Positions 37,170 through 46,899 of a stretch of 64,000 bases of DNA are shown here, in pieces. The stretch comes from Microplitis mediator. Taxonomy: Eukaryota; Arthropoda; Insecta; Hymenoptera; Braconidae. A program made the position numbers and the translations under genes. The notes beneath the pieces are model-generated. The model saw only the letters and a program-made list of their open reading frames with translations. It was not told the DNA's origin and did no database searches. Position 1 is the first letter of the stretch. Every line of letters begins with the position of its first letter. Location: NCBI RefSeq assembly GCF_029852145.1, contig NC_079976.1, forward strand, positions 11,765,104-11,829,103, given 5' to 3'.

Positions 37170-37610
37170 ACCCGATCAACGACCCCGACACCGAGTATAT
37201 CGCCGAAATCGACACCGACAATATCGCCGATATCAACACCGATATTGTCAAGTCCGACATCGATCAAATCGCCGAAACCGACATCAAGTATATTGCCGAT
37301 ACCGACACCGACGACATTGCCGAGAACGACACCGAAATCGGAAATACTACCGGAAACGACACCGATATCGAAATTATCGCCGAAAGCGACACCTTTAAAA
37401 CCTCTGAAAGAGACACCGATAACATCGCTGAAATCGACATCGAAAATGTCACCGAAAACGACACCGACATTAAAATTATCGCCGACGACGACACCGACAT
37501 TGGAAATACCACTGAAATCGACACCGATAAATTCGCCGAAACCACCACTGACATTGAAATCGATTATTTCGCCGAAACCAGCCCCGAGAAGCCGACGAGC
37601 CGATTTGAGG
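37170..37610 (+). repeat. Coding minisatellite in gag remnant
   Basis: Degenerate tandem units of about 24-30 bp built on AT(A/C)GCCGAAA(T/C)CGACACCGA, translating to a Pro/Thr/Ser-rich stretch with S-P-K-x-T-P repeats. Confidence 0.9.
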
Positions 37611-37864
37611 CCGACAATCGAATTAAAGCTGCGTGGTAAGTGCTTCAACTTTCGACAAGCAGGTCATGGCCATCATGACTGCCCGAAACCACGCCGATCT
37701 GAGTATTGCTGGTCCTGTGGTGCCGAAAACGGCCCAAACCCGACGTGCTGGACTTGCAACCGATACTGGTCAAGGTCGAGAAACCACATCGAACAACGAC
37801 AACGAAAAACAATCACCAATCGACTCGATCAAACCAACCAAACACCTCGAAACCCCGTGTCAAT

Positions 37865-37880
37865 GTCTGGGGGGAGGTTT
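37865..37880 (+). promoter_or_regulatory. Polypurine tract of the gag-only LTR element
   Basis: GTCTGGGGGGAGGTTT immediately precedes the TGTAAC start of the LTR. Confidence 0.7.
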
Positions 37881-38965
37881 TGTAACATGAGGAAAATTCG
37901 ACATCGACCCGAGGTTTGAAATTATTTGAATAAAATAAATAGTTATCCGGTGAGCCAATTCTGGTGACACCTATGAGCGAAAATTCTGACTTTGACCAAG
38001 CAATCGACTCGACGCATTGATTGTCACGAAAGATCCGGGATAGATGCCGAACGGAACGGCCACGTTTTTTTTTTTATTTGAACAATTCGACCCGGCCAAA
38101 TGAACAATATTCGATTCCGACGTTTGAACAATTTGAATTACGACATGTAAGATCAATCCGGGTTTGAGCAACGAACAATAATTCGCGACGATTAATTTCG
38201 ACCAACAATAACCGAGTTCGTGAACAAGTGAACAAGCCGAAGCATCGGCGTGAAACTGAACAAAGTTTGTAACCGATCTGTTAATAAATAAGTGCAGTGC
38301 TTACGTAATAATAATTAATTAACTAATTAATTACGCGTAAAAATTATATGATCGTGCAATTTAGCGTGTTAACGAAATAAAATATTATTTTATATTTTAT
38401 TTTATTTCAATCAAGCAATTCTGAGAATCACAGATTATCTGTGTCTCATTCGCAACAGCAATCTTGTCACCTCGCCGTGTAAGAATACTCTGACGTCACT
38501 CGTCAAGTATTTGGTTAACACTTCCGCTGTATGTGTGTCTCCGGACAATAAACGTATTTTATTTTAATTTCGTGAACCGAGTTTTTTTTTTCCTCCGAGC
38601 AATGAACTAGCTGTGTTTCGATCAACTACGATTTTTTTGATAATTTTGTTTGTATCGAGTCAAGCCAACAACGGCATTTATATTTTTTTGTAACCGATAA
38701 TTTTATTTGTGATACCGATCAATTTATTATTCTGTGTTCAATATACGATTAATTATTTTGTTTAATTCTGATCAATTATTTATCGTAATCTTAAGTGCCT
38801 GACCTTTCCCCGATCCGCCACCCTGAGCGAATTTCGATAATTGTTTATTTGGTGATATTAAAATCACCTGGCACCCAACTATAAATTTTGAACAAGGTTG
38901 CCAAAAATCGTAAGTGTATTTGGACTTCACTTCGGTAGATCCCCGGTGGTGAAAAACCCGTTACA
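37881..38965 (+). repeat. LTR of the gag-only element
   Basis: TGTAACATGAGG at the start and AACCCGTTACA at the end give matching TGTAAC/GTTACA termini over 1,085 bp, followed by TA repeats. A TGGCACCCAACT word at 38,869-38,880, just after the perfect inverted repeat GGTGAT...ATCACC, resembles a primer binding site, so the right boundary is not settled; a shorter LTR ending near 38,868 is possible. Confidence 0.65.
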
Positions 38966-40105
38966 ATATATATAAATATATATATGGGATATAACACAGC
39001 TTTGAGGACACGATTACGTCTACAGTTCTTATCAGATCTTAATAAAAATTTTTACACTTATTCTATAGACGATTATCACGGTTAAGTTCGAAGATGGGCT
39101 AAATCGGTCGATTAGTTTGAAAGCTATGGCTTTTTGAAATATCCACAATTTTTCGAAAAAATCAGTTTGTATCCACTTTCAAGTTCATATAATTTTAAAA
39201 CTAATACTCATAGGCAATTTTCGTGAAAAGTATCTGAAAGTTTCTTTGATAAGCTTTGATTTATGACCTTAAACTTTATGTTTTGACTATTTCTTCCAAT
39301 AATTTAATAGCCTTGAAAATTTTTATGGTATCAAAAAATGTTGAAAATATGGTTTTTATTTCACATAACTTATGCATGTCCCAATAGAATCCAATTTCGT
39401 CAGTTGTATCTTATTGGGGACAAAATAACCGGTAAATTTCACTGCTATTTTATATTTTAAAAGTATTTCTTTTATTACTTATGATGTATCAAATGTACCT
39501 CTACTCCCTACGATTATCACTGATCTTGTCATTAGGATAGCACCTACAGTTCTTATCGGATCTTAATAAAAATTTTTACATTTATTCTATAGGCGATTAC
39601 CATGAGCAAGTTTGAAAGTGGGCTGAATCGTTCGAATAGTTTTGAAGTTATGGCTGTTTGAAATTTTCATAATTTTTCGTAAAAATCAGTTTTTCATCAC
39701 TACTAAAGCTTCCCTGGTAGAAAGGGACCATTGGCCAAGGCTCGGACCAGGCATTGGCCAGTCGTCATGCCAGAGTCCCAAGCCTTGGCGCAAGCCTGGT
39801 CATCCTTGGCTGAACCATTGGGTGAGCATTGGCCCAAGCCTTGGGGAACAAAATATCAAGCCTCGGCCGAGTCTTGGGAAACGAAAAATTGAGCCTTGGC
39901 CAAGGCTTGGGAAACAAAAAATCAAGCCTCGGCCAAACCTCGGAAAGCAAAAAATCTAAGGCTCACCCAATGCTTGATCTAAAATATTATTATTTAAATT
40001 AATAAATATAATTAAAAAAAAATTTGATCACACTTTTAGCGACATTACATTGAAGTGTAATTAACTAATTACTGAATTAATGGGAAATAACGAATAAAAT
40101 TATTT

Positions 40106-40177
40106 GGGGGCTACCGGGGTTCGAACTGAGATCCTTCTGATTACTAGGCTGGGACGCTATCCACTGTGCTAAATCTG
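40106..40177 (-). repeat. tRNA-like module with A and B boxes
   Basis: On the minus strand: A box TAGCACAGTGGATAGC (40,156-40,171) and B box AGTTCGAACCC (40,117-40,127), spaced as in a tRNA gene, ending GGTAGCCCCC. Segment length and motifs are tRNA-like, but the acceptor pairing is not convincing. RNA polymerase III promoter activity is conceivable. Best read as a tRNA-derived SINE head or tRNA pseudogene; amino-acid identity not assigned. Confidence 0.65.
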
Positions 40178-40383
40178 ATGTCCCTGATAATCATGATTTT
40201 TTTGCTTGTTAATTATTTAAATACAATTTAATTCAAAAATATTAAATTGTAAAAATGAGGTGAAATGTAATTTTATTTTATGAACAAAATTGTCTGATTA
40301 GTAATGACATATATTTATTAATTTGTAATTTTATGATTTGATATAAATGAATGAATTAAGAGTAAGATCAAGTAGCACTACTA

Positions 40384-41300
40384 GGGAAGGGGTGGGGTAG
40401 GCAAAACGGAGTACCCCCAAAATATTTAAAAAAAAAAAAATTTTTTTTTTTTCGTCTAATGGCTATAAATCCGATATATTTGCGCATTTTTAGCACTACG
40501 AATGACACCTGGGGCAAAATGGACCATCTGAAAATTCTGAATAAACGATTCTTTCATATTTTTATCGTCAAAATAAAAGAAATTTAATATGTTAATTCAT
40601 TTTTCGGCTGATTCTCTATAGCTGGGGCAAATTCGGCCACTAAAAATATCCGAAAATAATATTTTATTTTTTAATTGATAAAATTTTTGAAATAACGCAA
40701 AATAATCTGTAATCGAAAAAATCAATACACACGTTTTTTGGGTTCACAATAATGACAAATAAAAAATATTGAATTGTTTTTTTTTTTTATTTATTAACAA
40801 TTAGTAATTAAGCTTATCGAGGGGAAACGATTTATTACACCTAAAAAATTTTTTTTTGACTATCATAAAACCAAAAATAGTTGTCAAGAGAAAGAAATAC
40901 ACTCTTAATGATGAAAACAATTTGATAAAAAAAAAATTATCATTTTTTGGAGGGGCCCTCTCTGCCCAACACAAAAAAAATTTCTTTTTGCCTTCGTATC
41001 CACCAATGATGTGAAATTTAAATTTTCTTTATGTATATAACATATAAAAAATTTGAATTTAATGAAATTTGATCAACTTTCAGAAATTTTTTTTTTCAAC
41101 TTTTTTAAAGGATACCCCATTTTGTCCGCCAAAAATAAAAATTTCATCTTAACTAAAGTTTTGTACATAGCAATAACAAATTAAATGAAAATTATTGTAT
41201 ATCAAATAATTTTATTTTTTAGAAAATTTCAACTCTTGATATTAATCGTATACTCGGTAGACCGTTATGCTCTGGTCTTCTCTGTATACATATTTATAGA
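40384..41300. repeat. Homologue of the GGGG-ended element at 49,835-50,738
   Basis: Starts GGGAAGGGGTGGGGTAGGCA and shares GGCAAAACGG(A/G)GTACCC and the phrase GATATATTTGCGCA with the inverted copy at 49.8-50.7 kb. Right end not clear. Non-coding. Confidence 0.65.
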
Positions 41301-42550
41301 TACATGTAAAGTTGATAATTTTAATATTAAATAAAAATTTAACCCAGACTGAGGCATTGGCCACTGGTCAGCTGCTAAGGCTCGGCTTGACAAATTAAAC
41401 TGTTGGACCCAGTCTCGGCTGATGCTTGGGCCAATGGTCTGCGGCCAAGGCTCGATTTAACAAAAATTAAACTATTGGGTCTGGCCCTAGCCGAGGCTCG
41501 GGCTAATGGCCACTACCCAAGGCTCGGATTGATTTAATGAAACCATTGGACCAAGCCTCGGCCTAGACTTGGGCCAATGGTTAGCTGCCGAAGCTTGTTA
41601 AGTGACAACAGGGCCAAGGGTCGGCCTATCGTCAGCCTTGGCGATTCCTACCTGGGTTGTATAACTTTAAAAATAATATTCATAGACAATTTCCGTAAAT
41701 AGTATCTGAAAGCTTGTCTAATAATCCTCAGTTGATGACCTTAAATTTTAAGTTTTGATTATTTCTTCCAATAATTTGATAGCCTTGAAAATTGTAGTGG
41801 AATCAAAAAATGTTAAAAGTATGGTTTTCATTCCACGTAACTTATGCATTTCTCATTATGATACAATTTTTTGAATTGTGTTTTATTGTGAACAAAATAA
41901 CCTGTAGATTTTACAGCTATTTTATATTTCAAAAGTATTTCTTTTAATATTTATGATGTTTCAATCGTAGCTGTACGTCCTATAATTATTACTGGTCTTG
42001 CCATCGTAATAGCGATTACAATTATAATCTAATACTAATTAAATTTTCTATACTTCGTTTACGTGAAGGTTAGTTTGGTATATTACCTATATAATGTTTT
42101 GTCAAATCAACTATCTGAAGTTCTCTATCGAGAATAGTCGTTGTCCTTTTTTTACCCTCACTCTTAGAAAACGAGCCTAATTTCATATCATGACTATACA
42201 CTAACATCTATCACAAGATATGTATGTATGAAACTTTTTATATAGATTAATTGGAAAATCTACCTCCCATTTTGGCTGCCGGATGGCCTCTTTTTTTACT
42301 GTTTTATTAATTTTTTCTAAATATAGCACTATATATGGTCATATATGATTCGATTTTCCGGACATTGCCAATTATTTTCCCAGCGCGCATGCACCCGTCA
42401 GCTAATAATAATAAGCATATAAATCAAATGCTCAAATAATTTCCTCTGTGGTCTAAAAATCATAAACTTCCCGTTAATTAATCAGTAAATTTTCCTGATT
42501 CGATAACAATTTACACCTGAGAAATCGACAATATAATTAAATCATAGTAA

Positions 42551-42825
42551 TTGAAACAAAATGCTATCTGCATACAAAATAATCATAATAATATAAACTC
42601 GTGGATGCCCGCTGCGCATCACTGCCGTCAAAGAACATTCTGCTATAAAGACTTAGACACATGCTCGCGCGTTTTCCTGAGGCTAGACCACGTCAAACGT
42701 CCACTGGAACAACCTTACTCAGGTCCTCATCAAGTCATCAAGAGAATTGATGATAGAACCTTTGCGATTAACGTGGAAGGAAGAGAAACAGTCGTCAGTA
42801 TAGAGAGACTGCAACCCGCTTACCT
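42551..42825 (+). pseudogene. pol: Gypsy pol fragment: integrase C-terminal tail
   Basis: From about 42,600 the frame reads ...FCYKDLDTCSRVFLRLDHVKRPL, then EQPYSGPHQVIKRIDD and VEGRETVVSIERLQPAYL. This is the conserved end of Gypsy integrases (kDL.tc.hVFlR.D..r.pL..PY.GP..V..R). The frame is then entered by a MITE-like element at 42,826 and a Pro/Thr/Ser/Gln-rich tail continues after it. Everything upstream of the integrase tail is lost. Confidence 0.85.
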
Positions 42826-43190
42826 CCCGACTAGAATTTTTCATAAGGGCCTAACGAGGTCCTTATCGGGTTAACCTTATTTCAAATAAGGTCCCGATCA
42901 GGGTATCCTGACGAGGATCCTGATATGGATGTAACGCTTAAGACCCATGAGGTCCTTATCGGGATTGCCTTATCAGGTCCTTATCAGGATATCCTCATCA
43001 CGTCCTTATCAGGTCCTTATCAGGATATCCTCATCAAATCCTTATCAGGATTACCTTATTAGTAATTATTTTTAAAAAAATATTAAATTGTAAACAAAAA
43101 ATAAGAGAATTTTAATTTAATCGAGAATGTTATCTATTGTATTGAGAGCATTAATAAAAGGAAGTAAACATATTTTTTTTGTTGAAAAAA

Positions 43191-43265
43191 TCCCGATAAC
43201 TGCTGGGCTCGAACCTGCGTCCTTTCGATTCAAAGTCCTCGATGCTATCCACTGGGCTAACATAC
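43191..43265 (-). repeat. tRNA-like module with A and B boxes
   Basis: Minus strand: A box TAGCCCAGTGGATAGC (43,244-43,259), then GAGGACTTTGAATCGAAAGG, then B box GCAGGTTCGAGCCC (43,204-43,217). The middle has a CTTTGAA anticodon-loop-like word, but stems are imperfect and no terminal pairing is clear. A tRNA-derived sequence, probably not a functional tRNA. Confidence 0.65.
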
Positions 43266-43428
43266 ACAAGTGATCTTGAAAGTGTAAATATAATATTCGT
43301 TATGATGTCAAAAAATAACTGATGAAAAAGTAAAAAATCTGTGTTACAATGATTGACGTGATTTTTATATAATACTCTTTTGTACTTTTTTTAATTTTTA
43401 GCCTGTAAATGAAATATTTAAAGAGATA

Positions 43429-43770
43429 GGATAACTTTTTTTTGAATAAGGATATCCAGATAAGGTCCTGATCAGGAACTCGTCAGGTCGACCCGATGGC
43501 AAATAACTTTTTTTTAATAGAGATATCCTGACGAGGTCCTGATCAGAAACTTGTCAGGTTGACCCGATGGCAAATAACTTTTTTTTGAATAAGGATATAC
43601 TGACGAGGTCCTGATCAGGAACTCGTCGGGTTGGCCCGGTGGCAAATAACTTTTTTTTGAATAAAGATATCCTGACGAGGTCCTGATCAGGAACTCGTCG
43701 GGTTGGCCCGGTGGCAAATAACTTTTTTTTGAATAAGGATATCCTGATGAGGTCCTGACAAGGAACTTGT
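43429..43770 (+). repeat. 72-bp minisatellite, about five units
   Basis: Units start with CAAATAACTTTTTTTTGAAT near 43,500, 43,571, 43,643 and 43,715, with a partial one before; each ends in (A/G)ACTCGTC(A/G)GGTTGGCCCGGTGG. Confidence 0.93.
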
Positions 43771-43858
43771 CAGGTTTGCCCTAATAAGGCAAACCTTATA
43801 TTAACCCGATAAGGTCCTTATGGTACTTCAGGCAAATCAGGAAGAAATTCTAGTCGGG

Positions 43859-44160
43859 CTGGCTTCCTCGGAAGTTTTTGAGTAACCTGGAAATAACGCT
43901 AGTCAGCATAATATACCTGTACTTGATACTGTGCCTGATACTGTACCTGTTGCTCGACAAAATGCATCAGCTGCTGTAACAGCACCTGTTACGTCATCAC
44001 AAGCAACAGCCAAACCAGGCACGTCAACTTCGGTTCAGAACCGATCGACACCGCAATCAGCTGCAGCACAGCAGCAGGCATTTTCATCGTCAGGACTCCA
44101 ACCAGTATTCACTACATTTTGCGGATCTTTGCGCATGTATCCAGCCAAAAAGAGTGTATG
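43859..44160 (+). pseudogene. pol: C-terminal tail of the interrupted Gypsy pol
   Basis: Resumes the Gypsy remnant after the MITE. The open stretch 43,931-44,160 is rich in Thr, Val, Ser, Pro and Gln (DTVPVARQNASAAVTAPVTS...), typical of the low-complexity end of Gypsy pol proteins, and leads to the polypurine tract at 44,221. No catalytic motif is expected here. Confidence 0.55.
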
Positions 44161-44220
44161 AATAAATACAAAACAGAACAGCACATTCAAATAACGCGCC
44201 AACACCACGACCACCTTATT

Positions 44221-44240
44221 CGGGGGGGGGGGGGGAGTGG
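44221..44240 (+). promoter_or_regulatory. G-rich polypurine tract
   Basis: A run of 14 G followed by AGTGG directly abuts the TGTGGGGG start of the 3' LTR. Confidence 0.8.
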
Positions 44241-44573
44241 TGTGGGGGCTTACACACATTTTAACACATACACTCTCACACATATTCATGCAAATACTCA
44301 CATCATACTCAAGTCACTCACTATACTCAGCAACCAAGCTGACAACTTAGCCTCTGCTGTACAGCAGGGATAAGTTGGCAGCATTGCCAAAAAATATACT
44401 AACGAGAGATACACAATATATTATATACACGCCCTTAACTCGCAACAAGCGTCGCTATTATTTTATAATTCTATTCTGTACTTAATTACTAAGTGTTGTA
44501 ATTAATAAAGAAATTATTGTTGTTGTGTACATGTGAACACGTTATTTTATAAGTAGTGGTAAATATCCCCACA
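44241..44573 (+). repeat. 3' LTR of the Gypsy remnant
   Basis: 333 bp beginning TGTGGGGGCTTAC and ending AATATCCCCACA, with matching termini TGTGGGG/CCCCACA; an AATAAAG-type signal lies near 44,503. No 5' LTR is present in the window. Confidence 0.8.
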
Positions 44574-45160
44574 TGTGATTATCGTCTGCTGCCATCTCGC
44601 GCCTACCAGCTTAATGCGGAGACACCACAATACTTTAAAATTGTGACAAGTCTCCATCACTTTACACTTACAATTTCATTTGGTTTTTCAAATGTTGGGC
44701 GCCACTATAACAGAGTATATCTTAACTTGTCATATTCTGGCCCCTTATTAAAAAATGTTAATCAGGGCGCCACTCGATGATTAAGCTCGGTCTTCCAAAA
44801 CCGGATGTTAATTTTTATTTAATTCTAAGCGTCGTTGTATTTTTGTAGGAGTAAGTAGTAATGAGGCATGGAATAATGTTTTTTAATTTACAAAAATTAT
44901 CCAACTTTTATTTATATTAACAATAACGATTTTAACAATTTGTCCTCTGGACTTTAAAGTAACTTAATATTAAACTTTGTCCCCTAGACAATTCTATACA
45001 TACATGCGAGTCCCCTGGATTAATTTACACACGTACACAAGTTCCCTAAACTTTTCTTTACCCCCTAGATGATTTTTACACACTCTAGTCTCCTAAAGTG
45101 CTATTTACCCCTTGGATAATTTTTACACACTCTACGCCCTTTTACACACACACACATATA
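44574..45160 (+). repeat. Fragment of the 29,775 LTR-like family
   Basis: About 44,690-44,900 carries the GGGCGCCACT module, and 44,960-45,150 repeats the CCCCTAGA/CCCCTGGA...TTACACAC style seen at 30,480-30,510. Ends in CA repeat before the next foldback. No gene. Confidence 0.5.
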
Positions 45161-45164
45161 TTAG

Positions 45165-46257
45165 GGTGTCCCAAAAAAAAAAAAAAAATTTTTTTTTTAA
45201 CGTCTTATGGACCCAAAAGTTACTTTATATTATGGAAAGAATCCTCACAATATTTCAGCCAGATGTCTTTAAAATTGAGTTATCACAAAGAGGGGCCCTT
45301 TCCCATTTAAAATACACGCTAAAATTTTTCATTTTAGTTTTTCGTTATTAAAACTATGAAAAAATTTTTTTTTAAATTCCGCCTAGTATGATTGTTTAAG
45401 AAATGAAATTTTCTACAAAAAAGTGCAGAAGCATTATAAACGTCAAACAAACTGGGAAAAAGTTACGGGGCTTTAAAAATCAACAAAAATTTAGTTTAAT
45501 CAGTGTTGAATTTTTTTTATGATTTCTCATTTTTATTGCATCAAAAAATTTTTTTTCAAATTTTGACGAGCATGCTCTTGTGGGAAATTTAATTTCCTAC
45601 AAAAAATATCTGATTTCATATTTATGTCAAATGAATGGTAAAAAAGTTATAGAGCTTTAAATGTCAACGAAAAATAAAGTTCACCTTCCGTTGACATTTT
45701 AGTTCAAAAAATGAATATTTTTTAAACTTCACTTTTCGTTGACATTTAAAGCCCAGTAACTTTTTTCTCATTCATTTGAAGTATATATATAATGTAGGAC
45801 TATACCTACATATACTTTTTGTAGGACATTAAATTTCCTACAGAAGCATCCTTGTCAAAATTTGAAAAAAAATTTTTTGAGGCAATAAAAATGATAAATC
45901 ATAAAAAAAAATTTAACACTGATTAAACTGAATTTTTGTTGATTTTTGAAGCCCTGCAACTTTTTCCCAGTTTGTTTGACGTTTATAATGCATCTGCACT
46001 TTTTTGTAGAAAATTTCATTTCCTAAAAAATCATACTAGGTGGAATGAAAAAAAAAATTTTTTCATAGTTTTCATAACGAAAAACTAAAATGAAAAATTT
46101 TAGCGTGTATTTTAAATGGGAAAGGGGACCCCTCTTTGTGATAGCTCAATTCTTAAGATATCTGGCTGAAAATTTGTAAGGATTCTTTTTATAATATAAA
46201 GTAACTTTTGGGTCCATAAGACGTGAAAAAAAAATTTTTTTTTTCTTGGGACACCTC
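45165..46257. mobile_element. Foldback element (GGGTGTCCC ends)
   Basis: GGGTGTCCCAAAAAAA at the left; TTCTTGGGACACCTC at the right (terminal base change). Arms of about 540 bp, for example GTCTTATGGACCCAAAAGTT near 45,203 against its complement near 46,203. Non-coding. Confidence 0.93.
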
Positions 46258-46272
46258 AATATATATATATTA

Positions 46273-46694
46273 GGGTGATCCAAAAAATAACAAATTTTTT
46301 TTTTTCTTCCAAACAGGTTCAAAAATTTCATTTAGATAAAAAAAGTAGAGAATCTCAAAAATTAATATGAATTCGACTTTAACCTCAAATAACTTTTGAA
46401 CAAATAGATTCCTCAAAAAATGATAAGAATCTTTTTTTGTAGAGCATTCTATTCCCTACAAAAACATGCCTGCCATTTATTTCTATGACGCATCGTTAGC
46501 TACTTATAAAAATCAGAAGTCGTAAAAAAAATTTTTCCCATGTTATTCTTATGGGAAATAGAAAAGTGCGATGAGGAACCTCTTAATGTTAATATTAAGA
46601 GCTCTATTTTTTACAGGCGTCTTTTTTTATCTAAATAAAACTTTTGAACCTGTTTGGAAGAAAAAAAAAAAGTTTGTCATTTTTTGGATCACCC
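46273..46694. mobile_element. Internally deleted foldback (same family as 35,181-36,192)
   Basis: Same ends GGGTGATCC.../...GGATCACCC, but most of the left arm is gone: the sequence jumps from AGATAAAAAAAG directly to TAGAGAATCTC, which lies in the right half of the full copy (near 35,850). TA-flanked. Confidence 0.9.
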
Positions 46695-46705
46695 TAATAT
46701 ATATT

Positions 46706-46812
46706 ATTGGATCACCCTAAAATATATATATTAAGGTGTCCCAAGAAAAAAAAAAATTTTTTTTCACGTCTTATGGACCCAAAAGTTACTTTATATTATA
46801 AAAAGAATCCTT

Positions 46813-46817
<5 letters not shown>
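46706..46817. mobile_element. Foldback end fragments
   Basis: TTGGATCACCCTAA (46,707-46,720) is an orphan terminus of the 46,273 family. 46,734-46,817 is the first ~80 bases of the GGGTGTCCC family, cut where the TA microsatellite starts. Confidence 0.8.

Positions 46818-46895
<78 letters not shown>
46818..46895. repeat. (TA)n microsatellite
   Basis: About 78 bases of TA abutting the inverted solo LTR. Confidence 0.97.

Positions 46896-46899
<4 letters not shown>

Larger units (their letters stand above)
36641..37919 (+). pseudogene. gag: Gag remnant of an LTR element, with SAP-like and CCHC regions
   Basis: The frame 36,704-37,129 begins after a TGA at 36,701 (open again upstream of it). 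It reads a charged helix (AKIQENARHLETLRLQEEAA) and a SAP-like motif (DLESKQVREILITLNASVSG), a fold that often binds DNA or RNA. A +1 frame change in the overlap 37,098-37,132 leads to the frame 37,098-37,919. This frame holds about 15 copies of an SPKxTP-type repeat, then a CCHC knuckle whose second Cys is Phe (CFNFRQAGHGHHDC, Cys 37,641, Phe 37,650, His 37,665, Cys 37,680), then CWSCG...CWTC. No pol follows: the polypurine tract and LTR come at once. Confidence 0.75.
39712..41656. mobile_element. GGCC-rich MITE-like element interrupting element A
   Basis: Ends CCCTGGTAG and CTACCTGGG are inverted (one mismatch). The outer parts (39,735-39,960; 41,345-41,650) are arrays of TTGGCCAAGGCTCGG-like words; a tRNA-like module lies at 40,106-40,177. 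40,384-41,300 is homologous (inverted) to the element at 49,835-50,738. Flanking element A sequence is continuous when this unit is removed. Confidence 0.75.
24534..42290 (-). mobile_element. Second, inverted copy of element A, exploded by nested insertions
   Basis: 24,534-24,648 is the reverse complement of 3,412-3,525, up to the start of the TA microsatellite. 38,966-39,711 and 41,657-42,290 match the rest of element A back to its GGCCATC-type end. Everything in between is secondary: the 24,651-38,965 cluster inside the microsatellite and the GGCC element at 39,712-41,656. The two ~530-bp tandem units of element A are both recognisable. Confidence 0.8.
42826..43858. mobile_element. MITE-like element (CCCGACTAGAATTT ends) with tRNA-like module and minisatellite
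   Basis: Perfect 14-base terminal inverted repeats CCCGACTAGAATTT (42,826-42,839) and AAATTCTAGTCGGG (43,845-43,858). The left part repeats GAGGTCCTTATC(A/G)GG words, the middle carries a tRNA-like module, and the right part is a 72-bp minisatellite. It splits a pol remnant. No transposase. Confidence 0.88.

Noticed and set aside
37151..37648. Minus-strand open frame across the minisatellite
   Set aside because: It is a by-product of the repeat (Val/Gly/Asp-rich); the plus strand carries zinc-knuckle-like motifs.
40106..40177. Functional nuclear tRNA gene
   Set aside because: A and B boxes are present, but acceptor and anticodon stems are not convincingly paired and the module is a recurring part of a repeat family.
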